From Prescottella equi (lineage in GTDB: Bacteria; Actinomycetota; Actinomycetes; Mycobacteriales; Mycobacteriaceae), in NCBI RefSeq assembly GCF_020171745.1, contig NZ_JAIVAH010000022.1, forward strand, positions 1 through 64,000: a stretch of DNA of 64,000 nucleotides, written 5' to 3'. Made by a program: the position numbers and the translations under genes. The notes beneath the pieces were generated by a model. That model worked only from the letters and a program-made list of their open reading frames with translations, did not search any database and was not told where the DNA came from. This document shows, one piece after another, positions 19,348 through 29,357 of the stretch (positions are counted from its first letter, which is position 1; the number at the start of each line of letters is the position of its first letter).

Positions 19348-20628
19348 GTGAGTAAGTCAGGCCTCAGCACCTTCTCTGCCCCCAAGGGCGTTCCCGACTA
19401 TGTCCCTGCGCAGTCCGCGGAATTCGTCGCCGTGCGCGACGGATTGACCCGCGCCGCCCGGCTCGCAGGCTACGGGCACATCGAACTGCCGATCTTCGAG
19501 GACACCGGGCTTTTCGCCCGCGGTGTCGGTGAGTCCACCGACGTCGTGTCGAAGGAGATGTACACGTTCGCCGACCGCGGCGACCGTTCGGTGACGCTGC
19601 GTCCCGAGGGCACCGCCGGTGTGATGCGTGCGGTGATCGAGCACGGACTCGACCGCGGTCAGCTTCCGGTCAAGCTCAGTTATGCCGGCCCGTTCTTCCG
19701 CTACGAGCGCCCGCAGGCGGGCCGCTACCGGCAGTTGCAGCAGGTGGGTGTCGAGGCGATCGGCGTAGACGATCCCGCGCTCGACGCCGAGGTGATCGCG
19801 ATCGCCGACGCCGGCTTCCGCAGCCTGGGGCTCGACGGCTTCCGCCTGGAGATCACCTCGCTCGGTGACGACACGTGCCGCCCGCAGTACCGGGAGCGCC
19901 TGCAGGAGTTCCTGTTCGGGCTCGATCTCGACGAGGACACCCGTCGCCGCGCGGAGATCAATCCGTTGCGCGTGCTCGACGACAAGCGGCCGCACGTCAA
20001 GGAGATGACGGCCGACGCGCCGCTCATGCTCGATCACCTGTCGGAGAGCGCCAAGGCGCACTTCGACGAGGTTCTCGCACACCTGGACGCGCTCGGCGTG
20101 CCGTACGTCGTCAACCCGCGCATGGTGCGCGGGTTGGACTACTACACCAAGACCACGTTCGAGTTCGTTCACGACGGCCTGGGCGCGCAGTCCGGCATCG
20201 GTGGCGGCGGACGCTACGACGGACTGATGGCGCAGCTGGGTGGCCAGCCGTTGTCGGGCATCGGGTTCGGTCTGGGCGTCGACCGGACGATCCTCGCGCT
20301 CGCGGCCGAGGGCAAGTCGGCCGGCAACCCGGCCCGCTGCGAGGTGTTCGGGGTGCCGCTGGGCGCCGCCGCGAAGGCCGAGATGGTGAAGATCGCGCAT
20401 GCGCTGCGTGCGGCCGGGATCCGCGTCGACATGGTGTTCGGTGACCGCGGTGTCAAGGGCTCGATGAAGGCGGCGGACCGCTCCGGCGCCCGACTCGCGC
20501 TGGTCCTCGGCGACGAGGATCTTGCTGCCGGCACCATCGCGGTCAAGAATCTGAGCAACGGCGAGCAGACGTCGGTGCCGATGGAAGGCGTTGTCGCGCA
20601 GATCGGCTCGATTCTTGCCGACGCCTGA
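19348..20628 (+). CDS. hisS: Histidyl-tRNA synthetase
   Basis: Charges tRNA-His. 426 residues from GTG at 19348 with AAGGAAAAG upstream. Class II motifs: motif 2 [19 protein letters not shown], histidine-specific [14 protein letters not shown] and GGGGRYDGL, motif 3 [10 protein letters not shown], and a C-terminal anticodon-binding domain (VFGVPLG to the end). The 3' end overlaps the next gene by 14 bases. Confidence 0.96.
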   Translation: MSKSGLSTFSAPKGVPDYVPAQSAEFVAVRDGLTRAARLAGYGHIELPIFEDTGLFARGVGESTDVVSKEMYTFADRGDRSVTLRPEGTAGVMRAVIEHGLDRGQLPVKLSYAGPFFRYERPQAGRYRQLQQVGVEAIGVDDPALDAEVIAIADAGFRSLGLDGFRLEITSLGDDTCRPQYRERLQEFLFGLDLDEDTRRRAEINPLRVLDDKRPHVKEMTADAPLMLDHLSESAKAHFDEVLAHLDALGVPYVVNPRMVRGLDYYTKTTFEFVHDGLGAQSGIGGGGRYDGLMAQLGGQPLSGIGFGLGVDRTILALAAEGKSAGNPARCEVFGVPLGAAAKAEMVKIAHALRAAGIRVDMVFGDRGVKGSMKAADRSGARLALVLGDEDLAAGTIAVKNLSNGEQTSVPMEGVVAQIGSILADA

Positions 20629-21256
20629 CGGGCAGTCCGGGGAGGAGTTCTCCCTCGACCTGATCCCGTCGGCGATGCTCGCACCGCGCATGCGGAGGGT
20701 TGCGCTCGTCGCGGTCCTGATCGGGATCGTCGTGGGCGGTGTGGTGGCGCTCTTCGCCGCGCCGCTGGTTGCGCTCGCGGTCGGCGTGGTGATCGCGTTG
20801 CCCACCGCGGTGTCCGCGCTGCTGGCGACGCGACGTCGAATCTGGCTGGCCGGGACGACGATTTACGCGTCGAGCTGGCTGATCGAGCGGCGGGTCGACG
20901 TCGCGCAGGCGGTGAGCGTCGAGTTCGTCGTCCGGGCCGCACGGATCAGTCAGGTCGCGGTCCGGATCGGCGACGGTCGGACCGCCCGCACCGTCCCGCT
21001 CGCGCTCTACACCGCCGACGGCGGCCGGGAACTCGACGTGCTCGCCCTGCGCAAACTCGCCGACGCGCTGTCGGCGAGCGAGCTGGCTCCGGCCGCCGCG
21101 GCGGCGTCGTTGCTGATCGATCAGTTGCGGGCGGAGGCGCGCGGCGCCGGACTCGAGGAACGGCCGCTGTACCGCGCCGTCGCCCTGGTCCGGGAGGCGG
21201 GACGGGTGCCCCAGACGACCCTCACCGACGAGGAAGTGGCCGGGTTGTCGAGCTGA
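20615..21256 (+). CDS. Two-helix membrane protein of unknown function
   Basis: I do not recognise a named family. Read from TTG at 20615, inside the end of hisS, it gives 213 residues; the frame is also open a little further upstream and an internal ATG lies at the MLAPRMRR position. Two hydrophobic helices ([20 protein letters not shown] and [20 protein letters not shown]) are followed by a soluble domain resembling bacterial PH-like DUF3093-type proteins ([20 protein letters not shown]). It is probably cotranscribed with hisS. Confidence 0.65.
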   Translation: MPTPDGQSGEEFSLDLIPSAMLAPRMRRVALVAVLIGIVVGGVVALFAAPLVALAVGVVIALPTAVSALLATRRRIWLAGTTIYASSWLIERRVDVAQAVSVEFVVRAARISQVAVRIGDGRTARTVPLALYTADGGRELDVLALRKLADALSASELAPAAAAASLLIDQLRAEARGAGLEERPLYRAVALVREAGRVPQTTLTDEEVAGLSS

Positions 21257-21361
21257 CCCGCACGGAAGGCGGGCGAACCGGACCGACTGTGCAGTAACTC
21301 CCTGATTGCGGGTTACGCGGTTCGATGCGCCGGGCCCTCCGACAGGATTATCGTTCGAAGC

Positions 21362-23965
21362 ATGGTCGGTCTCTGGCCCGTCCTGGACCGAAAGGCTGCG
21401 TTCGAGGGCGCTCGGGAACTGCTCCGCGACGGAAGATCGTGCGGAGTGGTGCTGGTCGGTACCGCGGGTGTCGGCAAGACGACGATGGCGCGCGAACTGG
21501 TGGGATCGCTGACCGGTGAGGCGCGCTGGATCGTCGGTACCGAATCCACCCAGAGCATTCCCCTCGGGGCGTTCGCGCCGCACCTGGCCCGGACCACCTC
21601 GCGCGACCCGGTCGTCGCCCTGCGGGCGGTCCGGGACGTGCTCGCCGAGGACGGTGCGGCCCCGGACGGCGGCGCCGCCATCGTCGGCATCGACGACGCC
21701 CACCTGCTCGACGACTTCTCGGCGGGCCTCGTGCACCAGCTGGCGGTGGGCCGCGACGTCCGCCTCGTCGTCACGGTCCGCAGCGGCGCGCCGGTCCCGT
21801 CGGCGATCGAGGCGCTGTGGAAGGACGGCCTGCTGACCCCGTTCGTCGTGCAGCCGTTCACCCGTGAGGAGATGGACGAGGAACTGCACCAGGTGCTCGG
21901 CGCCCCGGTCGAGCGGTTCAGCGCGGACGCGATCTGGGAGGCATCGGAGGGGAATCCGCTGTTCCTGAGGCACCTCGTGGAAGGCGCACTCGACGGCGGC
22001 ACACTGCGCCGATCCGGCGGGGTCTGGCAGCTGCGGGGCCGGCCCGGGGTGTCCGCGGCGCTGGCGTCGCTGCTCGAGTCGAGGTTCGCCCGCACCCCGC
22101 GTGACGCGCTCGACGTCGTCGACTACCTCGCGTTCTGCGAGCCGCTCGAGCTCGAGGTGCTCAGCGAACTCGTCAGCCGCCGGTCCATCGAGGAGGCCGA
22201 GCGGCTGGATCTGGTCCGGATCCGGAATGTCGGCAACGCGCACGTCGTGCGGTTGGCGCATCCGCTGTTCGGTGAGGTCATCCGCGACCGGGCGGGCGTG
22301 CTCGCCGCGCAGCGCATCAAACGGCGACTGGTGGAGGTGCTGCGCGAATCGCCGGACCCGGGCGTCGTGACGTCGATGCGGATCGCGGAACTCGCCGTGG
22401 AGTCGGGCGTCGAACCGGATCCCGAACTCCTGGTGCGCGGCGCCGAGGACGCGATCGCGATGGCCAGCCTGGAACTCGGGGCCCGGCTGGCGGCTGCCGC
22501 GGTCCGCCGCGGCGGCGGATTCGACGCGTCGTTCGCGCTCGGCCGCGCGCTGATGTGGCAGGGCAAGGGGGACGAGGCCGAGGAGGTCTTCGCGGCCGTC
22601 GATCCCGACGAACTGTGCGAGTACGACGTCGCGCGATGGTTGCTGACCCGCGTCGCGAGTCTGTATCTCGAGGCCGGCAGACCGCAGGAGGCGGTCGCAC
22701 TGTTCCGGCGCGAACGCGACCGGATCACCGATCCGATGCTGGCGGTGTCGGTCGTCGCGCTGGATGCGGTGCTGCACCTGTACGACCGCGAACTCGAGAC
22801 GGCGATCGAACTGGCCCGGCACGTGGAGGCGGCGCCGGAGGCGCACCCGTGGGCCCGCGCGAGCGGTGTCTTCGCCGGGGTGGCGGCGCTGACGGTGTCG
22901 GGGCGTGGACTCGAGGTGGGTGCCCTCGCGGCGTCCGCGTGGGAGGCGATCTCGCACGGTGACGGCCTGCTCCGTTTCCACATCGGCTATTTCGAGGTGC
23001 TGGCGCTGACGCTCGTCGGGCGGCTGTCGGTGGCGGAGTCGACCGCGGCACGCTACCGGGAGATGGCGGCCGGCCAACCGAACAGTGCAGCACTGGCCGA
23101 TGTGGCGTCGGGCGTGGTCGAACTGACCGGCGGCCGTCTCGACGACGCCGCCGAACACCTCACCGAGGCGCTCGCGGTGCTGGACCGCGAGACCCGGTCC
23201 GAGTGGATGCTGCTGGCCGCGGTCAGCCTCTGCCAGGTGCGCGCCGCACAGGGCAAGGGGGCCGACGCGGCCGCCGCGCTCGCGGTCGCCGAGCGCAACT
23301 CCGGCCCGGAACTCGCGTTCTTCGATCCGCTGATCGACGTCGCGCGGGCCTGGGTCGCGGGCTCGGCGGGGGAGGTGTCGGCGGCGGTGCACGCCGCCCG
23401 GCGCGCCGCGGACCTCGCGGCGCGGTCCGGCCAGTACGCCGTCGAGGCGATCGCGCTCGACGTCGCCACGACGTTCGGTGACTACACGACCGTCACCCGG
23501 CTCAGCGAGCTCGCCGACTTCGTGGACGGTCCGTTCGCGCGGGTCGCGGCGGTGCGGGCGCAGGCGCTGGCGAAGGCGGACGGTCCGGCACTCGACGCGC
23601 TCGCGGCCGAGTTCGAACGCACCGGGACGCTGCTGGCCGCCGCCGACACGTACGCGCAGGCCGCCACGGCGTACTCCCGGTCCAACGACCGACGCGGCGA
23701 GTTGACGTCCGCGGCGAAGGCCCACTGGCTCGCGTCCCGCTGCGACGGGGCGACGACGCCGGCGCTCGCGAAGGCCGCCCGCCCGCTCCCGCTCACGGAC
23801 CGCGAACGCGAGGTCGCGGTGCTCGTCGGGAGGGGACTGTCGAACAAGGACATTGCCCGGCGCCTGGTGTTGTCGGTCCGCACCGTCGAGGGCCACATCT
23901 ACCGTGCGTGCGAGAAGCTGGCGCTCAGCCACCGCAGTGATCTCGCCAAACTCGTCCAGGTGTGA
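21362..23965 (+). CDS. Large ATPase-coupled LuxR-family regulator (LAL type)
   Basis: 867-residue MalT/LAL-type transcription activator. N-terminal P-loop: Walker A GTAGVGKTT at 33-41, Walker B region AAIVGIDDAHLLDD near 105; a long helical repeat (TPR-like) middle; C-terminal LuxR helix-turn-helix at ~800-865 (PLTDREREVAVLVGRGLSNKDIARRLVLSVRTVEGHIY split over adjoining motifs). Such proteins usually sense a small ligand and ATP. Targets are unknown; the next gene, mdh, is a candidate. Own promoter expected in the 105 bases upstream. Confidence 0.9.
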   Translation: MVGLWPVLDRKAAFEGARELLRDGRSCGVVLVGTAGVGKTTMARELVGSLTGEARWIVGTESTQSIPLGAFAPHLARTTSRDPVVALRAVRDVLAEDGAAPDGGAAIVGIDDAHLLDDFSAGLVHQLAVGRDVRLVVTVRSGAPVPSAIEALWKDGLLTPFVVQPFTREEMDEELHQVLGAPVERFSADAIWEASEGNPLFLRHLVEGALDGGTLRRSGGVWQLRGRPGVSAALASLLESRFARTPRDALDVVDYLAFCEPLELEVLSELVSRRSIEEAERLDLVRIRNVGNAHVVRLAHPLFGEVIRDRAGVLAAQRIKRRLVEVLRESPDPGVVTSMRIAELAVESGVEPDPELLVRGAEDAIAMASLELGARLAAAAVRRGGGFDASFALGRALMWQGKGDEAEEVFAAVDPDELCEYDVARWLLTRVASLYLEAGRPQEAVALFRRERDRITDPMLAVSVVALDAVLHLYDRELETAIELARHVEAAPEAHPWARASGVFAGVAALTVSGRGLEVGALAASAWEAISHGDGLLRFHIGYFEVLALTLVGRLSVAESTAARYREMAAGQPNSAALADVASGVVELTGGRLDDAAEHLTEALAVLDRETRSEWMLLAAVSLCQVRAAQGKGADAAAALAVAERNSGPELAFFDPLIDVARAWVAGSAGEVSAAVHAARRAADLAARSGQYAVEAIALDVATTFGDYTTVTRLSELADFVDGPFARVAAVRAQALAKADGPALDALAAEFERTGTLLAAADTYAQAATAYSRSNDRRGELTSAAKAHWLASRCDGATTPALAKAARPLPLTDREREVAVLVGRGLSNKDIARRLVLSVRTVEGHIYRACEKLALSHRSDLAKLVQV

Positions 23966-24070
23966 CTGCTCGCACAATCCGCGACGGTCGTGGGATGTGA
24001 CCGATCCCATTCTCCTGCCGTCGAATTCGTGCCTACGGTGGAGGTGTCGACTTCGACTCGAGGAGGCGGT

Positions 24071-25075
24071 ATGCACACTGCACCTGTCGACAAGGCGCCC
24101 GTCACGGTCACCGTCACCGGCGCGTCCGGCCAGATCGCCTACGGTCTGCTGTTCCGGATCGCCGCCGGCGACATGCTCGGCCCCGACACCCCGGTCCGGC
24201 TGCGGCTGCTCGAGATCCCGGCGGCGGTACGCGCCGCGGAGGGCGTCGCGATGGAACTCGAGGACGGGGCGTTCCCGTTGCTGAGCGGGGTGGACATCAC
24301 CGACGACGCGACTCGTGGTTTCGACGGCGCGAGCGTCGCGATGCTCGTCGGCGCCCGGCCCCGCACACAGGGTATGGAACGCGGCGACCTGCTCGCCGCC
24401 AACGGCGCGATCTTCACCGCGCAGGGACGGGCCATCGAGGCCGCGGCCGCCGACGACGTCAAGGTTCTCGTCGTGGGCAACCCCGCCAACACCAACGCCC
24501 TCATCGCGATGAACAACGCGCCGGGCGTGCCGCGCACCCGGTTCAGTGCGCTGACCCGCCTCGACCACAACCGGGCCATCGCGCAGTTGGCGCACCGGAC
24601 CGGCGAGCCCGCGGCGTCGATCCGGCGGATGACGATCTGGGGTAACCACTCGGCAACCCAGTACCCGGACCTGTCCCACGCACTCGTCGGCAACAAGCCC
24701 GCCGAGGACGCGGTCTCGGACCGGGCCTGGATCGAGGACACGTTCATCCCGACCGTGCAGCAACGCGGCTCCGCGATCATCCGTGCCCGCGGGTCGTCGT
24801 CCGCGGCCAGTGCTGCGAGCGCCGCGATCGACCACGTGCGCGACTGGACGGCCGGCACCGCCGACGGGGACTGGGTGTCGATGGCGGTGTGCTCCGACGG
24901 TTCCTACGGCGTGCCGGAGGGGCTGATCAGTTCGTTCCCCGTCACCTGTGCCGACGGCGAATTCCGGATCGTGCCGGACCTGGGGATCGACGAATTCTCC
25001 CGCGCCCGCATCGACCTGTCGATCGCCGAACTCGAGCAGGAACGCGACGCGGTGCGCGCGCTCGGTCTCGTCTGA
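24071..25075 (+). CDS. mdh: Malate dehydrogenase
   Basis: NAD-dependent oxidation of malate to oxaloacetate in the TCA cycle. 334 residues from ATG at 24071, AGGAGG 5 bases upstream. Rossmann motif [16 protein letters not shown], substrate and catalytic signatures [39 protein letters not shown] and catalytic His in [13 protein letters not shown]. It belongs to the group resembling cytosolic eukaryotic MDH. Located just after the LAL regulator. Confidence 0.95.
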   Translation: MHTAPVDKAPVTVTVTGASGQIAYGLLFRIAAGDMLGPDTPVRLRLLEIPAAVRAAEGVAMELEDGAFPLLSGVDITDDATRGFDGASVAMLVGARPRTQGMERGDLLAANGAIFTAQGRAIEAAAADDVKVLVVGNPANTNALIAMNNAPGVPRTRFSALTRLDHNRAIAQLAHRTGEPAASIRRMTIWGNHSATQYPDLSHALVGNKPAEDAVSDRAWIEDTFIPTVQQRGSAIIRARGSSSAASAASAAIDHVRDWTAGTADGDWVSMAVCSDGSYGVPEGLISSFPVTCADGEFRIVPDLGIDEFSRARIDLSIAELEQERDAVRALGLV

Positions 25076-25106
25076 CGACGACGCGGCCGAGCGCGCCGGA
25101 CGCGAC

Positions 25107-26459
25107 TCAGCGCGGTGCCCGGCCCTCGGGTCCCGAGTCCTCGAAGCCGCTGAGGGCATCGATCTCGACCCTGCCGATCACCGCGGGCGCCACCATCGGC
25201 AACTCGCCGACCACCTCGTCGCCCGGTACGGCGGTGGTGAGGTAGCCGGTGTTACCCCGGTGCACGGTGTCGTCGTAGGCGCCGCGCGGCTGTGATCCCA
25301 TGCCGGTCGGCGCGTAGCCGGGCGCCGCGGGACTGCCGGCGGACGTACGGACGGCGCCGCCGTCGGAGTTCGTACTGCTCGTCGGGGTGACCACCGAGGG
25401 CTGTGCGGCCGACCGTCCGCGGCCCGCCGATCCGGCCAGGATGCCGGTGCCGCCCGCGACGTATCCGGGCACGAACCCGCCGCCGGCGCCGCCGGATGCG
25501 CCCGCCCCGCCGCCGAACGACGCTGCGGTGGGGGCGAAGTCACGGGCGGAAACGGGCGTCACGCCCGCGGCGTGAGTCTGTGCCGGCGGCGAATCGCCGT
25601 ACTGCGCGGACGAGTCGACGAGCGTCCTTCCCACGGACTCGAGGACCGACCCCGCAATCGCGATGGGCGACTGCCCGCCCGGGGCCAGCAGACCGGCCGC
25701 CGGGGCGGGAGCTGCGGGTATCGGGATCTCGGCGCCCAGAGCCGCCATCGCGGACTGGTGGCCGGCGAGTTCGGTGCGGGTCGCGGCGACCACCGAGAGC
25801 GCGCGTTGCAGATGGTCGGCGGCCGCGGCCAGCAGCATGGTCTGGCCCGGGGGAGTGAGCGCCACCGGGGCGGCCGCCACGGCGGTCGCCGCGAACGATT
25901 CGGCAACCGCGACGAGCTGGGCGTTGCCGCGGGAGACCGTAGCGGCCGCGTCCTGCGTGACGGTGGCGATCGCGTTGCCGCGCTCGCTGAGCTGCTCGCC
26001 GGTGACCCGGACCTGCTCGCCCTGGGATTGCGCGGCGAGCGCCGCCGGTCCGTCCCAGGCGCCGTCCAGGGCCCGCAGCCCGGAGACGCCCATCGACAGC
26101 GCGGTGTCGATGACAGACGAGGACTGTCGCAGCAGCGCGGTGGGATCGAATCCGCCGAACGCGCCGGTGCCGAACGCGCTCGCGAGATCGGCCACCGGCT
26201 GCAGCAACTGGTCGATGCCGGGCAGTGGCGGCAGCGGTGGCAGTTCGGGCAGCGGCGGCAGCGCCGGAAGTGGTGGCAGCACGCCCGCGGCGATGTCCGT
26301 GAACGGCGTGTTCAGCATCGGGCCGAATGGAGAGGCGGCGAGCGCGTCCATCGGCGTCTGCGGAACGGGCATGTCCAGGACCGGCCCGACGGGTGAGGCC
26401 TGCAGCAGGTCCAGCACGGTCGGCTGATCCGGGCCGACGGTGGAATCAGGCGTCGTCAT
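25107..26459 (-). CDS. Probable type VII secretion substrate, Pro/Ala/Gly-rich
   Basis: 450 residues, no signal peptide. Order: a proline-leucine repeat (PPLPALPPLPELPPLPPLPG, ~62-82), an alanine-rich helical domain with heptad character (~100-240; LDGAWDGPAALAAQSQGEQVRV, LAAAADHLQRALSVVAATRTELAGH), then a Gly/Ser/Ala-rich low-complexity tail. The start overlaps the stop of the EspC-like gene (ATGA). The layout resembles ESX-secreted EspA/EspB/PPE-type partners but I see no clear WxG motif. Role inferred from the partner. Confidence 0.6.
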   Translation of the reverse strand: MTTPDSTVGPDQPTVLDLLQASPVGPVLDMPVPQTPMDALAASPFGPMLNTPFTDIAAGVLPPLPALPPLPELPPLPPLPGIDQLLQPVADLASAFGTGAFGGFDPTALLRQSSSVIDTALSMGVSGLRALDGAWDGPAALAAQSQGEQVRVTGEQLSERGNAIATVTQDAAATVSRGNAQLVAVAESFAATAVAAAPVALTPPGQTMLLAAAADHLQRALSVVAATRTELAGHQSAMAALGAEIPIPAAPAPAAGLLAPGGQSPIAIAGSVLESVGRTLVDSSAQYGDSPPAQTHAAGVTPVSARDFAPTAASFGGGAGASGGAGGGFVPGYVAGGTGILAGSAGRGRSAAQPSVVTPTSSTNSDGGAVRTSAGSPAAPGYAPTGMGSQPRGAYDDTVHRGNTGYLTTAVPGDEVVGELPMVAPAVIGRVEIDALSGFEDSGPEGRAPR

Positions 26460-26785
26460 GCGTTGTCCCCCAGAGCACTGCGTGCGTCGCCCAAGACGCG
26501 TTCGGTGGCGTGATCGGTCGCGTCGTACGCGGCGGCGATCGCGTGCGCTACCGCCCCGGTGCCGGCGTAGTGGTTCGCGAGAGCGGCAACCGACCGCGCG
26601 TGCGCCGTCTGCGTGGCCGCGAACGTTGCCAGGAAATCGGCGCCGATCGCGCCGAACACCGGTGTCAGAGCCGCGACGTTCGCGGCCAGGTCCAACCCGC
26701 CCGCGGTCGCGATGTGCGTCGCGGCCCCCGCCGCGACGTCGCCGTACACCCGAATCTCATCGGGCGCAGCAGAAAACCCGTCCAT
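26456..26785 (-). CDS. EspC-like type VII secretion target (DUF2580 family)
   Basis: 109-residue helical protein from ATG at 26785 (GGGGGG run 5-10 bases upstream). It resembles ESX-1 secretion-associated EspC proteins: short, alanine-rich, two-helix hairpin, and a C-terminal YxxxD signal, Tyr87-Asp-Ala-Thr-Asp91. It overlaps the larger downstream gene by 4 bases, so the two probably form a co-secreted heterodimer. No ESX machinery gene (EccC, MycP) is in the window. Confidence 0.75.
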   Translation of the reverse strand: MDGFSAAPDEIRVYGDVAAGAATHIATAGGLDLAANVAALTPVFGAIGADFLATFAATQTAHARSVAALANHYAGTGAVAHAIAAAYDATDHATERVLGDARSALGDNA

Positions 26786-26848
26786 GATGACCCCCCATTG
26801 GTCGACTCGGCACACACTCTAACCGACCCACCGGCACGTGGTCGGCCC

Positions 26849-27553
26849 TCATCGTCGGGGCTGTGGACAACTCTCCGAGAGCCGGTCGAGCGCCGCGAGT
26901 GCGAGTCCTCTGGTCTCGATCGACGGACCGGACCGGCCCAGGACCCGCAGGACCGCGTCCGCCACGAGTTCGGGCGGAAGTGCCTGCGTCGGAGTGCCGG
27001 GCTGGTCGGCGGCAGCGTCCGACCGGGCATTGATCGTGGCCTCCACCAGTCGGAACGGCAGCGCGGCCACGGCCGGTCCGACATCCGGATCGTCGATCAC
27101 CGCCAGCGCCTCGACCGCAAACTCGGTGTACCGCGTCATGAGTTCGCCACGGAGCGAGCGGAATTCGGCGAAGCGGTCGGTCGTGACCTCGGGTAGTAGA
27201 TACAGGGCCCCGAGATTCCAGCGCGACTCGGCGAGTTGCGCGGCGTCGAACAGAGTGAGGGCATAGATGCGAACGAGGGGATCCGGGCAGTCCCGTCGTA
27301 GCGCCTCGGCGCACGCCAGGGGCGCCGCGACGGTATCGAGCAGCAGTGCGGCGAGGATGTCGTCCTTGGTCCCGAAGTGGTGGTACATCGAGGCCTGCCG
27401 AATGCCGACGGCGTCGGCGATCATCCGCGTGGAGGTGCCGGTGAAGCCGCGTGTCGTGAACAGTTCGGCCGCGGCGTCGAGGATCTCGTCCCGCGCGGTC
27501 GCGCCCGGTCGCATGCGGGTCTTCAGCCGTGGCCTTCCGGAACCGGTCGTCAT
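26849..27553 (-). CDS. TetR-family transcriptional regulator
   Basis: 234 residues from ATG at 27553. N-terminal helix-turn-helix: ARDEILDAAAELFTTRGFTG followed by TSTRMIADAVGIRQASMYHHFGTKDDILAALL; the C-terminal ligand domain is variable. It is divergent from the permease-UAAP-carboxyltransferase operon with 267 bases between, so it is the natural candidate regulator of that operon and of itself. Confidence 0.88.
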   Translation of the reverse strand: MTTGSGRPRLKTRMRPGATARDEILDAAAELFTTRGFTGTSTRMIADAVGIRQASMYHHFGTKDDILAALLLDTVAAPLACAEALRRDCPDPLVRIYALTLFDAAQLAESRWNLGALYLLPEVTTDRFAEFRSLRGELMTRYTEFAVEALAVIDDPDVGPAVAALPFRLVEATINARSDAAADQPGTPTQALPPELVADAVLRVLGRSGPSIETRGLALAALDRLSESCPQPRR

Positions 27554-27820
27554 GTCTCCATCCTCGCAGGAACCTGTCCACTGATCCCGACATGACAGTG
27601 CCGCAGGGTGTTTCGTGGTTCTGACCTGCGGCTGTGAGCACCCGGACACCGCGTCGTAACCGGGGATACGTGGGTGCAACGGAAAACGCCGATGACGACC
27701 CACGATCGCAACCTGCGCGACATCGTGCGCGCCGTTCCGGGCCGAAAACTGTCGAGTGACAGAAACCAGTACCCGGGATTTCCGGGGAGGTGACGCTTTC
27801 CGTCTCTCGCAGGAGGGTTC
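27554..27820. promoter_or_regulatory. Divergent promoter region, tetR / nitrogen operon
   Basis: No gene. CCGCAGG (27601-27607) pairs with CCTGCGG (27625-27631), CGTGGGT near 27669 with ACCCACG near 27698, and a short CTGTC-GAGT-GACAG hairpin lies near 27749. None is clearly a TetR operator, and I could not find the conserved core of the guanidine-I (ykkC) riboswitch that often precedes such operons. Confidence 0.35.
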
Positions 27821-29356
27821 ATGACAGCCACCGTGACGACAGCGTCGAGCGACCGGGGCGACCTGGCCGAGTTCGGCTACGAGCAGCAGTTGCACCGCTC
27901 CCTCGGGAAGTTCGGGTCCTTCGCGGCCGGCTTCTCGTTCGTCTCGATTCTCACGACGATCTTCCAGTTGTTCGGACTCGGCTTCGGTTTCGCCGGGCCG
28001 GCCTTCTTCTGGACCTGGCCCGTGGTGTTCCTCGGGCAGTTCATGGTCGCGTTGTGTTTCGCCGAGATGGCGGCGCGCTACCCGATCTCCGGCGCGATCT
28101 ACCAGTGGGCACGGCGCCTCGGTGGCGCGATCGTCGGCTGGTTCGCGGGCTGGTTCATGATCATCGCGCAGATCGTCACCGCGGCCGCCGCGGCGATCGC
28201 ACTCCAGGTGGTGCTGCCGTCGATCTGGAGCGGATTCCAGGTGATCGGCGACGATCCCGCGCTCACCTCGCCGGACGGTGCCGCCAACGCGGTCCTGCTC
28301 GGGTCGATCCTGCTGGTGCTCACGACCACCATCAACTGCATCGGCGTGAACTGGATGTCGCGCATCAACAGCATCGGCGTGACCTGCGAAATCGTCGGTG
28401 TCGTCGCGGTGATCGGCATGTTCTTCACCCACGCCCAGCGGGGTCCGGACGTCGTCTTCGACACCGGCGTCGCCGGCACGCAGCCCGGATACATCTGGGC
28501 CTGGATCGTCTCGGGCCTGATGGCCGCGTACGTCATGGTCGGCTTCGGCTCGGCGGGTGAACTCGCCGAGGAGACACACAACCCGCGTCGGGTCGCGCCG
28601 CGCACGATCCGCCTCGCGCTGTCGGTCTCGGCGCTCGGCGGCGGCCTCATGATCGTCGGCGCGCTCATGGCCGCGCCGAGCCTCACCGACGGCCGCCTGG
28701 CCACCGAGGGCCTGCCGTACGTGCTGACGTCGATCCTGAGTTCCCCGTGGGGGACGCTACTGCTCGTGGACGTCGCGATCGCGGTGTTCGTGTGCACCCT
28801 CGCGATCCAGACCGCCGCGTCCCGCCTGATGTTCGGGATGGCGCGCGACGGCAAGCTGCCCGCCAGCGACGTGCTGGCGAAGGTCAATCCGCGCACCGGC
28901 ACCCCGATCGCGCCGAGCGTGCTGATCGGCCTGCTGTGCATCGCCGTTCTCGCGGTCAACGTCGGCAACTCCGCGATCTTCGCGACGCTCTCGAGCGTGT
29001 GCATCGTGCTCATCTACCTCGCGTACCTCATGGTGACCGTGCCGATGCTCGTGCGCCGCCTGTCGGGTCGGCCGCTGGGCGGGCCGGACGTGGACGCCGA
29101 CGGTCGAAAATTGTTCTCCCTGGGCGTGTTCGCGATTCCCGTGAACATCGCGGCCGTCGCCTACGGCGCCCTCATGGTCGTCAACCTGTCCTGGCCCCGC
29201 GCCGAGATCTTCAATCCGACGGGGGAGTACCCGATCCTGCAGTGGGCCGCCCCGCTCGCGGTGCTCGCCGTGGTGATCGCCGGCGCCATCTGCTACTCGT
29301 CCCGCGGCACCTCCCGCGGCGCCCGTGTCCCGAACCCCGCCACGATCGGAGCCTGA
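27821..29356 (+). CDS. APC-family permease of the urea-carboxylase system
   Basis: 511 residues from ATG at 27821, AGGAGG 5 bases before. About 12 transmembrane segments; signatures GYEQQLHRSLGKFGSFAAGF, YPISGAIYQWARRLGG, ELAEETHNPRRVAPRTI and DGKLPASDVLAKVNPRTGTP. It matches the permease subgroup regularly encoded next to urea-carboxylase-associated proteins. The likely substrate is a small nitrogen compound (guanidine or an amine/amino acid), inferred from the neighbours. First gene of a four-gene operon. Confidence 0.88.
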   Translation: MTATVTTASSDRGDLAEFGYEQQLHRSLGKFGSFAAGFSFVSILTTIFQLFGLGFGFAGPAFFWTWPVVFLGQFMVALCFAEMAARYPISGAIYQWARRLGGAIVGWFAGWFMIIAQIVTAAAAAIALQVVLPSIWSGFQVIGDDPALTSPDGAANAVLLGSILLVLTTTINCIGVNWMSRINSIGVTCEIVGVVAVIGMFFTHAQRGPDVVFDTGVAGTQPGYIWAWIVSGLMAAYVMVGFGSAGELAEETHNPRRVAPRTIRLALSVSALGGGLMIVGALMAAPSLTDGRLATEGLPYVLTSILSSPWGTLLLVDVAIAVFVCTLAIQTAASRLMFGMARDGKLPASDVLAKVNPRTGTPIAPSVLIGLLCIAVLAVNVGNSAIFATLSSVCIVLIYLAYLMVTVPMLVRRLSGRPLGGPDVDADGRKLFSLGVFAIPVNIAAVAYGALMVVNLSWPRAEIFNPTGEYPILQWAAPLAVLAVVIAGAICYSSRGTSRGARVPNPATIGA

Positions 29357-29357
29357 A

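Noticed and set aside
20543-25159. A 1538-codon open frame on the minus strand opposite the LuxR-type regulator and mdh
   Set aside because: It is Arg/His/Gly-rich with no recognisable domain, antisense to three well-supported genes, and arises from the high third-position GC of the real genes.
27554-27820. Guanidine-I (ykkC) riboswitch before the permease-UAAP operon
   Set aside because: Such a riboswitch would fit the genes, but the conserved core stretches (GGUUCCG, GUCCGAGAG, the AAAAG..CCGGGAG end) are not present together; only isolated CCGGG pieces occur. A covariance-model search would settle it.
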